Assembly: GCA_035628395.1 (NCBI GenBank)
Contig: DASPJX010000015.1
Coordinates: forward strand, 1-11,769
Reading direction: 5' to 3'
Source of the DNA: UBA4615 sp035628395
Lineage (GTDB): Bacteria > Pseudomonadota > Gammaproteobacteria > Burkholderiales > Burkholderiaceae_E
DNA: 11,769 nucleotides
Numbering within the stretch: the stretch's first letter is position 1; each line of letters begins with the position of its first letter. The notes under the pieces were generated by a model that saw only the letters and a program-made list of their open reading frames with translations, searched no databases and was not told the origin of the DNA. The translations under genes were made by a program, and so were the position numbers. Shown here piece by piece: positions 1-7,281 of this stretch.

Positions 1-125
1 GGCGCCGAGGCCTGCGGCGCCGCGCTTCGGGCCTGCGGCGCGACGCTCGGGTCGGCGGTGCGCGGCTCGGGCCTGCGGCGCGACGCTCGGGTCGGCGGCG
101 CGGCGCTCGGTCGGCGGCGCGCGGC
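1..125. repeat. Degenerate GC-rich tandem repeat, 40-bp unit
   Basis: Two adjacent 40-bp copies, 31-70 and 71-110, match at 37 of 40 positions. Degraded partial copies lie on both sides (about 10-30 and 111-125). Each unit is itself built from shorter GCGGCGCG and GCTCGG blocks, so a 10 to 20-bp sub-period is also visible. The array ends at the stop codon of the minus-strand oxidoreductase gene and would form its 3' flank. No convincing gene overlaps it; the plus-strand reading frame across it is Ala/Arg-rich and has no recognisable domain. The window edge cuts the array, so its full length is unknown. Confidence 0.7.
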
Positions 126-776
126 TCAGGCCGGCGGCGCGGACTGCGCGAGCGCGTCCTTCAGCGCGGCCGTGCCCTGCGCGCCCGAGACCGCGAGCCG
201 GCGGTCGAAGACGAAGAACGGCACGCCGCCGATGCCCGACTCGCGCATCCGCCGGTCGGACTCGGCGATCTCCTCGCGCAGGTCGTCGCCGTCGAGCATC
301 GCGCGCGCGGCGGCCGCGTCGAACCCGGCCTCGCCGGCGATCGCCGCGAGCACCGCCGGATCGCCGGTGTAGCGGCCCTCGACGAAGTACGCGCGGAACA
401 GCGCCTCGACGAGCGGATCGGCGTCGCCCCGCTCCTGCGCCCAGGCGATCAGCCGGTGCGCGTCGAGCGTGTTCGGCTGGCGCTCGATGCGGTCGAAGTC
501 GAGCGCGAGCCCGACCGTGCGCCCCGCCTCGCGCACCCGGGCGTAGATCTGCGCGGCGCGCTCGGCGCCGCCGAACTTGCGCTCGAGGTACTCGCGGCGG
601 TCGATGCCCCCGGGGGGCAGGTCCGGGTTCAGCTGGAACGCGTGCCAGCGCACGACCGGCCGCTCGGCGGCGGGCAGCGACTCGAGCGCGGCCTCGAGCT
701 GGCGCTTGCCGATCCAGCACCACGGGCAGACGACGTCGGAGACGACGTCGATCGTGCGGGAAGAGGGGATGTCCAT
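126..776 (-). CDS. DsbA-family (FrnE-like) thiol oxidoreductase
   Basis: The 216-aa protein is a thioredoxin-fold oxidoreductase of the FrnE / 2-hydroxychromene-2-carboxylate isomerase-like branch of the DsbA family. The redox motif C17-P-W-C20 sits at the end of the first beta strand in the family-typical context CPWCWIGK. Near the C-terminus GIGGVPFFVFD supplies the conserved Val-cis-Pro, followed by the usual SGAQ. The middle is the helical insertion of the family, and the length is normal for it. There is no signal peptide, so it should act in the cytoplasm, where FrnE homologues have been linked to disulfide chemistry and oxidative stress. The substrate cannot be told from sequence. It lies 55 nt downstream of livF on the same strand and may be read through from the liv operon, although a small hairpin lies between them. 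The ATG start directly precedes the family-typical N-terminal strand. Confidence 0.9.
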   Translation of the reverse strand: MDIPSSRTIDVVSDVVCPWCWIGKRQLEAALESLPAAERPVVRWHAFQLNPDLPPGGIDRREYLERKFGGAERAAQIYARVREAGRTVGLALDFDRIERQPNTLDAHRLIAWAQERGDADPLVEALFRAYFVEGRYTGDPAVLAAIAGEAGFDAAAARAMLDGDDLREEIAESDRRMRESGIGGVPFFVFDRRLAVSGAQGTAALKDALAQSAPPA

Positions 777-810
777 CCCGCTACTGTACGCCGCCGCGGC
801 GGCCGCGCCG

Positions 811-829
811 GACCCGCCCTCCGCGGGCC
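811..829 (-). other. Small hairpin between livF and the oxidoreductase gene
   Basis: On the minus-strand transcript, five GC pairs (813-817 with 823-827) close a GGAGG loop. A G-U and a G-C pair extend the stem outward. It begins 3 nt after the livF stop codon. No T-run follows, so it is not a proven terminator; it could be a partial one or an mRNA 3'-end stabiliser. A second short self-complementary GC block lies at 790-803. In DNA this rich in G and C, short inverted repeats of this kind can arise by chance. Confidence 0.3.
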
Positions 830-831
830 GC

Positions 832-1539
832 TCAGGCCACGCCGAGGTAGATCTGCCGGATCCGGTCGTCGCGGTTCAGCTCGTCGACCGGGCCCTCGCG
901 CGCGACGTGCCCGTGCTCGAGCACGTACGCGCGGTCGGCGATCCGCAGCGCCGACAGCGCGTCCTGCTCGGCCATCACGATCGCGACCCCGCTCTCGCGG
1001 ATGAGCCGGATCGCGTCGAAGATCTCCATCTTCAGCCGGTGCGCGATGCCCACCGACGGCTCGTCGAGCAGCAGCAGCTTCGGCGCGCCCATCAGCGCGC
1101 GCCCGATCGCGACCATCTGCTGCTGGCCGCCGGACAGCGTGCTGACCACCTGCCGGTCGCGCTCCTTCAGGATCGGGAACAGCCGGTGCACCCGCTCGAG
1201 GTCGCGCGCGACCGCGTCGGCGTCCCGGCGCAGGTACGCGCCGAGCATCAGGTTCTTGTGCACCGTCAGCTCCGGGAAGAGCCGCCGGCCCTCCGGGCAG
1301 TGGCAGATGCCGCGGCCGACCGCCTGCTCGGTCGGCACGCCGTGCAGCGAGCGGCCCTCGAAGTCGAGCGTGCCGCTCGACGGCATCGCGCGCGAGATGC
1401 ACCTGAGCAGCGTCGACTTGCCCGCGCCGTTGGGTCCGAGCACCGCGACGAACTCGCCCGCGCCCACCCGCATCGTCACGCCCTCGAGCGCCACCGCCTT
1501 GCCGTAGGCGGCCGACAGGTCCCGCACGTCAAGCAGCAT
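832..1539 (-). CDS. livF: Branched-chain amino acid type ABC transporter, ATP-binding protein LivF
   Basis: This 235-aa ATPase is the second nucleotide-binding subunit of a HAAT-type importer (branched-chain and related amino acids or amides). It should pair with LivG on the cytoplasmic face of the LivH/LivM channel. Visible motifs are Walker A GPNGAGKS at 35-42, the LivF-typical Q-loop region CPEGRRLFP at 81-89, signature LSGGQQQM at 135-142, Walker B LLLLDEP at 155-161, and AEQDA at 190-194, where LivF proteins normally carry EQN instead of the usual switch histidine. The length is normal. The ATG lies inside the end of livG (11-nt overlap), so translation is probably coupled. It is the last transporter gene of the operon. 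Family assignment is secure; the transported substrate is not shown by the sequence. Confidence 0.95.
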   Translation of the reverse strand: MLLDVRDLSAAYGKAVALEGVTMRVGAGEFVAVLGPNGAGKSTLLRCISRAMPSSGTLDFEGRSLHGVPTEQAVGRGICHCPEGRRLFPELTVHKNLMLGAYLRRDADAVARDLERVHRLFPILKERDRQVVSTLSGGQQQMVAIGRALMGAPKLLLLDEPSVGIAHRLKMEIFDAIRLIRESGVAIVMAEQDALSALRIADRAYVLEHGHVAREGPVDELNRDDRIRQIYLGVA

Positions 1540-2266
1540 GCTCGGGCTCCTGGCGGCCGATGTAGGCCTCGACCACGCGCGGATCGGCGACGATGCGATC
1601 GGGCGTGCCGACGGCGATGACCTCGCCGAAGTCGATCGCGACCACCCGCGACACCAGCCGCATGAACTCGCGCAGCTTGTGCTCGATCAGCATGATCGTC
1701 AGGCCGCGCCGCTCGTGCAGGTCGCGGATCAGCGCCGACAGCTCGGCGATCTCGCCGGAGCCCAGGCCGGCGAACGGCTCGTCGAGCAGCAGCAGCTTCG
1801 GATCGGTGGCGAGCGCGCGCGCGATCTCGAGCCGGCGCTGGTCGCCGTACGACAGCAGCTCCGCGGCGGTGCGCTCCTTGCCGGCGAGGCCGACCTGGCG
1901 CAGCAGCTCGCGCGCGCGGTCCTCGAGCCGGTCGTGCCGCACGCGCGGCCCGAGGCTGCCCACGACCACGTTCTCGAGCACCGTCATGCCGACGAAGGGC
2001 CGGCACAGCTGGAAGGTGCGGGCGACGCCGAGCGCGACCACGCGGTGCGGCGGCAGGCCGAGCAGCGAGCGGCCCTCGAGCAGCGCCTCGCCCGAGTCGG
2101 GCCGGATGAAGCCGGTCAGCAGGTTGTAGAGCGTCGTCTTGCCCGCGCCGTTCGGCCCGAGGATGCCGAGCACCTCGCCCTGCGCGACCTCGAGCGACAC
2201 CGCCTTCACCGCGTGCAGGCCGCCGAACTTCTTGTCGAGGCCCCGGACCGTCAGCAGCGCGCTCAT
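1529..2266 (-). CDS. livG: Branched-chain amino acid type ABC transporter, ATP-binding protein LivG
   Basis: The 245-aa protein is the first ATPase subunit of the importer. Motifs in order are Walker A GPNGAGKT at 37-44, the ARTFQ Q-loop at 82-86, the LivG-type signature LSYGDQRRLEIA at 138-149, Walker B LLLLDEP at 158-164, and switch histidine H196 in MLIEHKL. The C-terminal GEVIAVGTPDRIVADPRVVEAYIG block at 214-237 is characteristic of LivG. The D-loop region reads AGLGSGE, where most relatives have AGMNPxE; this is a mild variation. The ATG overlaps the livM stop codon in an ATGA arrangement (4 nt), and the gene runs 11 nt into livF. This packing indicates one transcript and coupled translation. 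Confidence 0.95.
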   Translation of the reverse strand: MSALLTVRGLDKKFGGLHAVKAVSLEVAQGEVLGILGPNGAGKTTLYNLLTGFIRPDSGEALLEGRSLLGLPPHRVVALGVARTFQLCRPFVGMTVLENVVVGSLGPRVRHDRLEDRARELLRQVGLAGKERTAAELLSYGDQRRLEIARALATDPKLLLLDEPFAGLGSGEIAELSALIRDLHERRGLTIMLIEHKLREFMRLVSRVVAIDFGEVIAVGTPDRIVADPRVVEAYIGRQEPEHAA

Positions 2267-3306
2267 CGCGGCACCTCCCCGGCGCGCGTGCCGGCGGCGG
2301 CGGCGCCGCGCCCGGCGCCGACGATCGCGTCGACCGTCGCGCTGCGCGCCGGCACCGGCGCGGGCGCGTCGTCGTCGCGCGCGCCGAGCAGGCGGCGCAC
2401 CCGGCCCCAGATCGGCGCCACCAGCCCGCCCGGCAGGAAGAACAGGATCAGGATCAGCACGAGGCTGTAGATCATCAGCCGCCACTCGCCGAAGTCGCGC
2501 AGCAGCTCGGTCATCAGCGTCAGCAGCAGCGCGCCGCCCACCGGACCGTAGATCGAGGTCATGCCGCCGACGTACACCATCGTGATGATCGTGATCGACG
2601 TCACCACCGCGAACAGCTGCGGGCTCACCTGCAGCTGGTAGTGCGCGTACAGCGCGCCGCCCAGCCCGGCGAACGCCGCGCTGATCACCAGCGAGGCGAT
2701 CTTGTAGAAGGTCACGTTCAGGCCGGCCGCCTGGCAGGTGGCCTCGTCGCCGCGGATCGCGCGCAGGATCAGGCCCCAGTGCGAGCGCGCGAGCCACGCC
2801 AGCAGCGCCGTCGTGACCGCCAGGATCGCGAGCACCATCCAGTAGAAGTGCAGCGGCCGGCGCAGCAGCGGCTCGATGCCGTTGATGCCCTCCTCGCCGC
2901 CGGTGTACTCCCAGAAGATCAGCATCAGCCGCTGCATGATCACCGCGCCCGACAGCATCGCCAGCGCGAAGTACGGGCCCTTCAGCCGCAGCGTCGGGAA
3001 GCCCATCAGCAGCGCGAACAGCATCGCGACGATCATGCCGGCGGGCAGCCCCCACCACGGCCCGAAGCCGAACTGCGTGTTGAGGAAGCCGGCCGCGTAC
3101 GCGCCCACGCCGATGAACAGCGAGTGGCCGAAGTTCTCGCGGCCGGTGAGCCCGGACATGAAGTCCCAGCTGACGGCCCAGATGGCGTAGATCGCCGCCA
3201 CCGTCAGCACGCCGGTCAGGTAGTTGCTGCCGACCACGGCGGGGAGCGCGGCGAGCGCCGCGAGCGCCGCCGAGGCGCCGAGCCAGTCGATGCGGGAGGT
3301 CTTCAC
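2263..3306 (-). CDS. livM: Branched-chain amino acid type ABC transporter, permease LivM
   Basis: This 347-aa inner-membrane permease has about eight to ten hydrophobic segments between residues 8 and 295. The family landmarks are all present: AIWAVSWDFMSGLTGRENFGH near 41-61, PTLRLKGPYFALAM near 104-117, the cytoplasmic coupling motif LRAIRGDE around 181-188 followed by QAAGLNVTFYK, and the late YVGGMTSIYGPVGGALLL near 245-262. A charged, Ala/Pro-rich tail of about 45 residues follows the last membrane segment and looks poorly conserved. The start is GTG, only one nucleotide after the livH stop, with no clear Shine-Dalgarno sequence, so translation probably depends on terminating livH ribosomes. 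It should form the membrane channel as a heterodimer with LivH. Confidence 0.94.
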   Translation of the reverse strand: MKTSRIDWLGASAALAALAALPAVVGSNYLTGVLTVAAIYAIWAVSWDFMSGLTGRENFGHSLFIGVGAYAAGFLNTQFGFGPWWGLPAGMIVAMLFALLMGFPTLRLKGPYFALAMLSGAVIMQRLMLIFWEYTGGEEGINGIEPLLRRPLHFYWMVLAILAVTTALLAWLARSHWGLILRAIRGDEATCQAAGLNVTFYKIASLVISAAFAGLGGALYAHYQLQVSPQLFAVVTSITIITMVYVGGMTSIYGPVGGALLLTLMTELLRDFGEWRLMIYSLVLILILFFLPGGLVAPIWGRVRRLLGARDDDAPAPVPARSATVDAIVGAGRGAAAAGTRAGEVPR

Positions 3307-3307
3307 G

Positions 3308-4162
3308 TCAGAATGCGGCCCGACGGCCGAAGAAGCCCGCGGGCCGCACGACCAGCATCAGCAGCGTCGCCGCCACCGACACGATCTCGGTCCACGAGGT
3401 GGAGATGCCGTAGGCGACGAGCGTCTCGGCGTAGCCGAGCATCAGCGCCGCGACGATGCTGCCCGGGATGGAGCCGAGCCCGCCGACGACCACGATCGCG
3501 AAGGCCTTGACGATCGGCAGCAGGTGCATCGTCGGCTGCACGGTCAGGAACGGTCCGGCCATGATGCCGGCCAGCGCCGCGAGGCCCGCCGACATCGCCA
3601 TCACGATCGAGAAGATCCGGTCGCTCGGGATGCCCATGTACCGCGCCGCCTCCGGGTCCTGCGAGATCGCGAGGATCGCCGCGCCCAGCCGCGTGCGCTG
3701 CACGAACGCGTAGAGCGCGCCGATCGACGCGATCGCGACCGCGAGCGTCAGCAGCCGCTGGCCCGCGACGTCGACGCCGCCGATCGTGTACTTCTCGTCG
3801 ACGAACGCCGGCACGTTGCGGTACTCCGAGCCGAAGGTCAGGAACAGCGCCTGCTCGACGACCAGCGCCACCGCGAGGGTGATCATCAGCACCGCGAGCT
3901 GCGAGGCGCGCATCGGGCGCACGAGGAAGCGCTCGACCAGCACGCCGAACGCCGCCACGCCCGCGACCGACGCGACGGCCGCCGCCCACAGCGGCCAGCC
4001 CGCCAGCGAGGTCAGCGCGTAGGCGCCGTACGCGCCGAGCGCGTAGAACGCGCCGTGGGCGAGGTTGAGGATGCGCGCGACGCCGAAGATCAGCGTGAAG
4101 CCGACCGCGAGCATCGCGTAGATGGCGCTGGTGACCGCGCCGACGATGACGATCTCGAGCAC
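3308..4162 (-). CDS. livH: Branched-chain amino acid type ABC transporter, permease LivH
   Basis: The 284-aa product from the chosen start is the LivH-type inner-membrane permease. The N-terminal helix MLEIVIVGAVTSAIYAMLAV leads into the hallmark GVARILNLAHGAFYALGAYGAY at 27-48. The coupling loop AISQDPEAARYMGI lies at 165-178, and VVVGGLGSIPGSIVAAL at 224-240. I chose the GTG at 4162 because homologues begin right at this first helix. An in-frame GTG at 4225 would add 21 Pro/Arg-rich residues that look like untranslated leader. Neither start has a strong ribosome-binding site. The gene follows the binding-protein gene after a spacer with a strong hairpin, which may lower permease expression relative to the binding protein. 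Confidence 0.92.
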   Translation of the reverse strand: MLEIVIVGAVTSAIYAMLAVGFTLIFGVARILNLAHGAFYALGAYGAYALTSLAGWPLWAAAVASVAGVAAFGVLVERFLVRPMRASQLAVLMITLAVALVVEQALFLTFGSEYRNVPAFVDEKYTIGGVDVAGQRLLTLAVAIASIGALYAFVQRTRLGAAILAISQDPEAARYMGIPSDRIFSIVMAMSAGLAALAGIMAGPFLTVQPTMHLLPIVKAFAIVVVGGLGSIPGSIVAALMLGYAETLVAYGISTSWTEIVSVAATLLMLVVRPAGFFGRRAAF

Positions 4163-4257
4163 GATGGATCCGGGGCGGACGGGCCGCTCGCGGGCGGCGC
4201 CGGGTGGAGGGAGCGCGGGCGCCACGGGCGCGCCTGCGCGGATGTCGACCGTCCGGG

Positions 4258-4290
4258 GCCGGCGGTCCCGGTCAGCGACCGGGCGCCGGC
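4258..4290 (-). promoter_or_regulatory. Strong bulged hairpin in the livK-livH spacer (attenuator or mRNA stabiliser)
   Basis: The inner stem pairs 4267-4273 with 4277-4283 around a 3-nt loop. After a 2-nt bulge on one side (4265-4266), an outer stem pairs 4258-4264 with 4284-4290. All 14 base pairs are Watson-Crick and almost all are G-C. It starts about 13 nt after the binding-protein stop codon, on the way to livH. There is no T-run behind it, so full intrinsic termination is unlikely. Similar spacer hairpins in importer operons (malE-malF is the known case) protect the upstream mRNA and lower permease expression. That role is inferred here. Confidence 0.6.
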
Positions 4291-4303
4291 GTCCCGCCCC
4301 GGG

Positions 4304-5524
4304 TCACTTCGCGAGCCACGGCGGCATGATCATCTTCCCGCTGCGCAGCTCCTTCGGCCACAGCACGACGCGCTCGCCCTTGTCCTGCCACTGGGCGAGC
4401 AGGAAGTTGATGTTCTTGCCGCCCGCCTTGACGTCGTGCGTCTCGTCGAACTCCAGGTGACCGGCGATGCCCGGCATGCTGGTCTTCTCGAGCTCCCGGA
4501 TGATCGCGTTCGTGTCGAGGCTCTTCGCGCGCTCGGCCGCCTGCGCGTACGCGTGGATCGCGTCGTAGGTGCCGAACGCGGTGTAGACCGGCACGCGCCC
4601 GGTGCGCTTCTTGAACTCGTCGAAGAACGGGATCGTCTTCTCGGTCAGCGGCGCGCGCACCGCGAAGTTGGCGGCGATCTGGCTGATCGACTTGCCGCCC
4701 ACGCGGTCGTAGAAGTCGCCGTCCTGGCTCTTCACGTCGATGCCGCCGTACGGGATCGGGAAGCGCGCGTCGTGCCACTGCTTCGCGAAGATGTCGCTCG
4801 AGGCGTGCGACAGGATCACGATCAGGTACTGCGCGTTGCTCGCCCGGACCTTCGACAGCAGCGGCGAGAAGTCCGAGGTCTGGGTGTCGAAGAACTCGGT
4901 CATGCGGATGTCGGCGCCGACCTCGGTCGCGCCCTTGCGCAGCACCGGCACGAGGTCCTGCACCCACTTGGCGTTCTCGCCGACGATCGCGATCCGCTTG
5001 TAGTCGAGCTCGCCGATCAGGTGGCCCGAGATCCAGCCGACCAGCTGACGCGCCTGATGCGCGGCGTTGATCGGCCCGACGCGGAAGACGTACTTGTAGT
5101 TGTCGTAGTCCTGCTTGACCTTCGCGGTGATCGCCGGCGACGCGGCGCCCACGCCGAGGTAGATCGTCTTGGCCGACGAGATGTGCGGCAGCTGGGCGAG
5201 CGTGACGCCGCTGGTGTAGCCGCCCACGATGACGTCGACCTTCTCGTCGGCGGTCAGCTTCTTGATCGCGTTGATGCCGGTCTCGGGATTCTCGGTCTCG
5301 TCGGCGACGACGAAGGTCAGCCTGCGGCCGAGCACGCCGCCCTTCGCGTTGACCTCGTCGATCGCGATGCGGGCCGCGTCCTGCGTGTCGCGGCCGACCT
5401 GCAGCTGGATGGCGGTGGTGAGGCCGATCTTGATCGGGCCCTGCTGCGCACGGGCCGGGCCGGCGGCGGCGAGGCCGGCGATGGCCGCGATCGAGGTGAC
5501 CGCGTTCCTGCGGGACGACTGCAT
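4304..5524 (-). CDS. Periplasmic substrate-binding protein of a branched-chain amino acid type (HAAT) ABC transporter
   Basis: This 406-aa type I periplasmic binding protein (Peripla_BP_6, LivK-like) should capture the substrate for the LivHMGF importer. Residues 1-26 form a signal peptide with S-R-R-N near the start, a hydrophobic stretch (AVTSIAAIAGLAAAG) and an ARA|QQ cleavage site. The twin arginine leaves Tat export possible, though Sec export is as likely. The mature protein opens with IKIGLTTAIQ, continues with ARIAIDEVNAKGGVLGRRL near 51-69, and has GGYTSGVTL at 101-109. The WPKELRSGK ending near the C-terminus is common in this family. I placed the start at the ATG behind GGAGGAG; a longer in-frame extension upstream lacks homologous features. 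The ligand could be an aliphatic amino acid, an amide or another small carboxylate, and the sequence alone does not decide. Confidence 0.92.
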   Translation of the reverse strand: MQSSRRNAVTSIAAIAGLAAAGPARAQQGPIKIGLTTAIQLQVGRDTQDAARIAIDEVNAKGGVLGRRLTFVVADETENPETGINAIKKLTADEKVDVIVGGYTSGVTLAQLPHISSAKTIYLGVGAASPAITAKVKQDYDNYKYVFRVGPINAAHQARQLVGWISGHLIGELDYKRIAIVGENAKWVQDLVPVLRKGATEVGADIRMTEFFDTQTSDFSPLLSKVRASNAQYLIVILSHASSDIFAKQWHDARFPIPYGGIDVKSQDGDFYDRVGGKSISQIAANFAVRAPLTEKTIPFFDEFKKRTGRVPVYTAFGTYDAIHAYAQAAERAKSLDTNAIIRELEKTSMPGIAGHLEFDETHDVKAGGKNINFLLAQWQDKGERVVLWPKELRSGKMIMPPWLAK

Positions 5525-5529
5525 GGTGT

Positions 5530-5536
5530 CTCCTCC
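5530..5536 (-). promoter_or_regulatory. Strong Shine-Dalgarno site of the binding-protein gene
   Basis: The minus strand reads GGAGGAG, five nucleotides before the ATG at 5524. It is the best ribosome-binding site of the left-hand genes and fixes the start there, not at the in-frame codons further upstream. A strong site fits the need for excess binding protein over permease. Confidence 0.8.
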
Positions 5537-5639
5537 ACGTGTCTGCCCGCGGCCGCGGCGCGCGCGGAGGCGCGACGTCGTGCGGGCGGTCTGCGAACCG
5601 GGTGCGGCCTCGGTGCATGGGCCGCTTCGTCGTCGGACC

Positions 5640-5669
5640 ACTCTAGCACCCGCACCTCGGCGCTGTCGT
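5640..5669 (-). promoter_or_regulatory. Candidate sigma-70 promoter of the liv operon
   Basis: On the minus strand an extended -10 box TGC-TAGAGT (hexamer 5640-5645) lies 18 nt after ACGACA (5664-5669), which matches the -35 consensus at four of six positions. Transcription would begin near 5633, leaving a leader of about 110 nt before the binding-protein ATG. The 13-bp block GGTGCTAGAGTGG around the -10 recurs with one change upstream of ubiK, which supports a real promoter element. No operator or known amino acid regulator site could be recognised. Confidence 0.45.
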
Positions 5670-5681
5670 GCCGGCGCGCGG

Positions 5682-5695
5682 CGCGGGCGCCCGCG
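5682..5695. repeat. 14-bp perfect palindrome upstream of the liv promoter
   Basis: CGCGGGCGCCCGCG is an exact palindrome with no spacer. It lies about 13 bp upstream of the candidate -35 box of the liv operon and 45 bp past the end of yifB. It could be a protein-binding site, but it consists only of G and C in a GC-rich spacer and may be chance. Confidence 0.3.
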
Positions 5696-5728
5696 GGCGT
5701 TCCGGAGATCGGTCGGACGGTCGTCGCC

Positions 5729-5753
5729 GGCGCGCCGCCTCAGGCGAGGCGCC
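5729..5753 (-). terminator. Stem-loop carrying the yifB stop codon in its loop
   Basis: On the minus-strand RNA, 5743-5753 pairs with 5729-5739 over 11 positions (nine Watson-Crick, one G-U, one C-C mismatch). The three loop bases are the UGA stop codon of yifB itself. No T-run follows, so this is at most a weak or Rho-assisted terminator. It marks the boundary between the ubiK-yifB unit and the liv operon. Confidence 0.4.
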
Positions 5754-7239
5754 GGTAGCCGATCGCCTCGGCCGCGTGCGGCGCGGCGACCGCCGCCGCG
5801 CCGGCGAGGTCGGCGATCGTGCGGGCGAGCCGCAGCAGGCGCGGCAGCGCGCGCGCCGACAGGCCGAGCCGCTCGATCGCGGCCGCGACCAGCGCGCGGC
5901 CGGCGTCGTCGAGCGTCGCGTGCCGCTCGAGCGCGGCCCCGGCGAGCGCGGCGTTGGGCACGCCCTGGCGGGCGAGGGCGATCGCGCGCGCCGCGGCGAC
6001 CCGCGCGCGCACCGGCGCGCTGGCCTCGCCGGCGGGCTGCGACATCAGCTCCTCGCGCGACAGCGGCGGCACCTCGACGTGCATGTCGATCCGGTCGAGC
6101 AGCGGGCCCGACAGGCGGCCGCGGTAGCGCGCGACCTCGTCGGCCGAGCAGCGGCAGCGCCCGCTCGCGTGGCCGTGCCAGCCGCAGGGACAGGGATTCA
6201 TCGCCGCGACCAGCTGGAACGCGGCCGGGAACTCCGCCTGGCGCCCGGCGCGCGAGATCGAGACCCGGCCGGTCTCGAGCGGCTCGCGCAGCGTCTCGAG
6301 CACCGGGCGCCGGAACTCGGGGATCTCGTCGAGGAACAGCACGCCGCGGTGCGCGAGCGAGATCTCGCCCGGGCGCGGCGTGCCGCCGCCGCCCACCAGC
6401 GCCGGCCCCGAGGCCGAGTGGTGCGGCGCGCGGAACGGCCGCAGGCCCCAGGCCGCGTCGGCTGCGCCGCCCGCGAGCGAGCGCACCGCGGCCGCCTCGA
6501 GCGCCTCGTCGTCGGTCATCGGGGGCAGCAGCCCGGGCAGCCGGCGGGCGAGCATCGACTTGCCGGTGCCCGGCGGGCCGACCAGCAGCAGCCCGTGCGA
6601 GCCGGCCGCCGCGACCTCGAGCGCGCGGCGCGCGGCCTGCTGGCCGCGGACCTCGCCGAGGTCGGGCTCGTCGACGCCGGCGCCGGCCGGCGCCGCGGGC
6701 GTGGCCGGCGCGTCGAGCGGGCCGTCGGCGGCGACCGCCGCCCAGGCCTGCGCGAGCGTGGCGGCCGCGCGCGTGCCCGCGTAGCCGGCCGGTGCCGCCT
6801 CGGCCGCGCTCGGGGCCGGCAGCACGAGGCGCCGGCCCCGGCCCTCGCGGCGGACCGCGAGCGCCATCACGAGCGCGCCGCGGATCGGCCGCAGCGCGCC
6901 CGACAGCGACAGCTCGCCCATCAGCTCGAAGCCGTCGAGCGTGCGCTGCGGCACGCCCGCGGCGGCGGCCAGGATGCCGACCGCGATCGGCAGGTCGAAT
7001 CGCCCGGAGCCCTTCGGCAGGTCGGCGGGCGCGAGGTTGACGGTGATGCGGCGGGCCGGGAAGTCGAAGCCGGCGTGGACGACCGCCGCGCGCACGCGCT
7101 CGCGGCTCTCGCGCACCTCGGCGTCGGGCAGCCCGACGACGTGGAAGGCCGGCAGGCCGTTGGCGAGGTGCACCTCGACCGACACCGGCGGCGCGTCGAC
7201 GCCGACCAGCCCGCGGCTGTGGACGACGGCGAGCGACAC
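5740..7239 (-). CDS. yifB: YifB family Mg-chelatase-like AAA+ ATPase
   Basis: The 499-aa protein belongs to the YifB/ComM branch of Mg-chelatase-like AAA+ ATPases. The N-terminal Lon-protease-like fold (1-170) contains VEVHLANGLPAFHVVGLPD at 21-39 and ITVNLAPADLPKGSGRFDLP at 65-84. A Pro/Ala linker (about 170-190) leads to the ATPase with Walker A GPPGTGKS at 221-228, Walker B LFLDEIPE at 301-308, a four-cysteine cluster (C350, C352, C362, C364) and LSGPLLDRIDMHVEVP at 377-391. The C-terminal chelatase domain ends in EAIGYRRLA. ComM, the studied homologue, is a hexameric branch-migration helicase that helps integrate DNA during natural transformation, so a recombination role is likely. The start is GTG, where homologues begin with MSLAVV, without a clear ribosome-binding site. 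It lies 42 nt after ubiK on the same strand and is probably co-transcribed with it. Confidence 0.95.
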   Translation of the reverse strand: MSLAVVHSRGLVGVDAPPVSVEVHLANGLPAFHVVGLPDAEVRESRERVRAAVVHAGFDFPARRITVNLAPADLPKGSGRFDLPIAVGILAAAAGVPQRTLDGFELMGELSLSGALRPIRGALVMALAVRREGRGRRLVLPAPSAAEAAPAGYAGTRAAATLAQAWAAVAADGPLDAPATPAAPAGAGVDEPDLGEVRGQQAARRALEVAAAGSHGLLLVGPPGTGKSMLARRLPGLLPPMTDDEALEAAAVRSLAGGAADAAWGLRPFRAPHHSASGPALVGGGGTPRPGEISLAHRGVLFLDEIPEFRRPVLETLREPLETGRVSISRAGRQAEFPAAFQLVAAMNPCPCGWHGHASGRCRCSADEVARYRGRLSGPLLDRIDMHVEVPPLSREELMSQPAGEASAPVRARVAAARAIALARQGVPNAALAGAALERHATLDDAGRALVAAAIERLGLSARALPRLLRLARTIADLAGAAAVAAPHAAEAIGYRRLA

Positions 7240-7281
7240 GGCGGGCGGACGGCGGAAGTGAGCGCCCGCTCTCGCGCCGGC

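Noticed and set aside
1..125. CRISPR array at the left edge
   Set aside because: The units are directly adjacent with no unique spacers and are GC-only tandem copies, not repeat-spacer units.
4163..4225. Longer LivH start at the upstream GTG
   Set aside because: The added 21 residues are Pro/Arg-rich, and homologues start at the first membrane helix. It is not excluded experimentally.
5525..5641. Longer N-terminus of the binding protein
   Set aside because: It would bury the signal peptide inside the protein, and the strong GGAGGAG site lies before the inner ATG.
3224..5758. 844-codon open frame on the plus strand
   Set aside because: It runs antisense to livM, livH and the binding-protein gene, is full of Arg, Asp, Ala and His runs, and has no domain. 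It is a GC-rich shadow of real genes.
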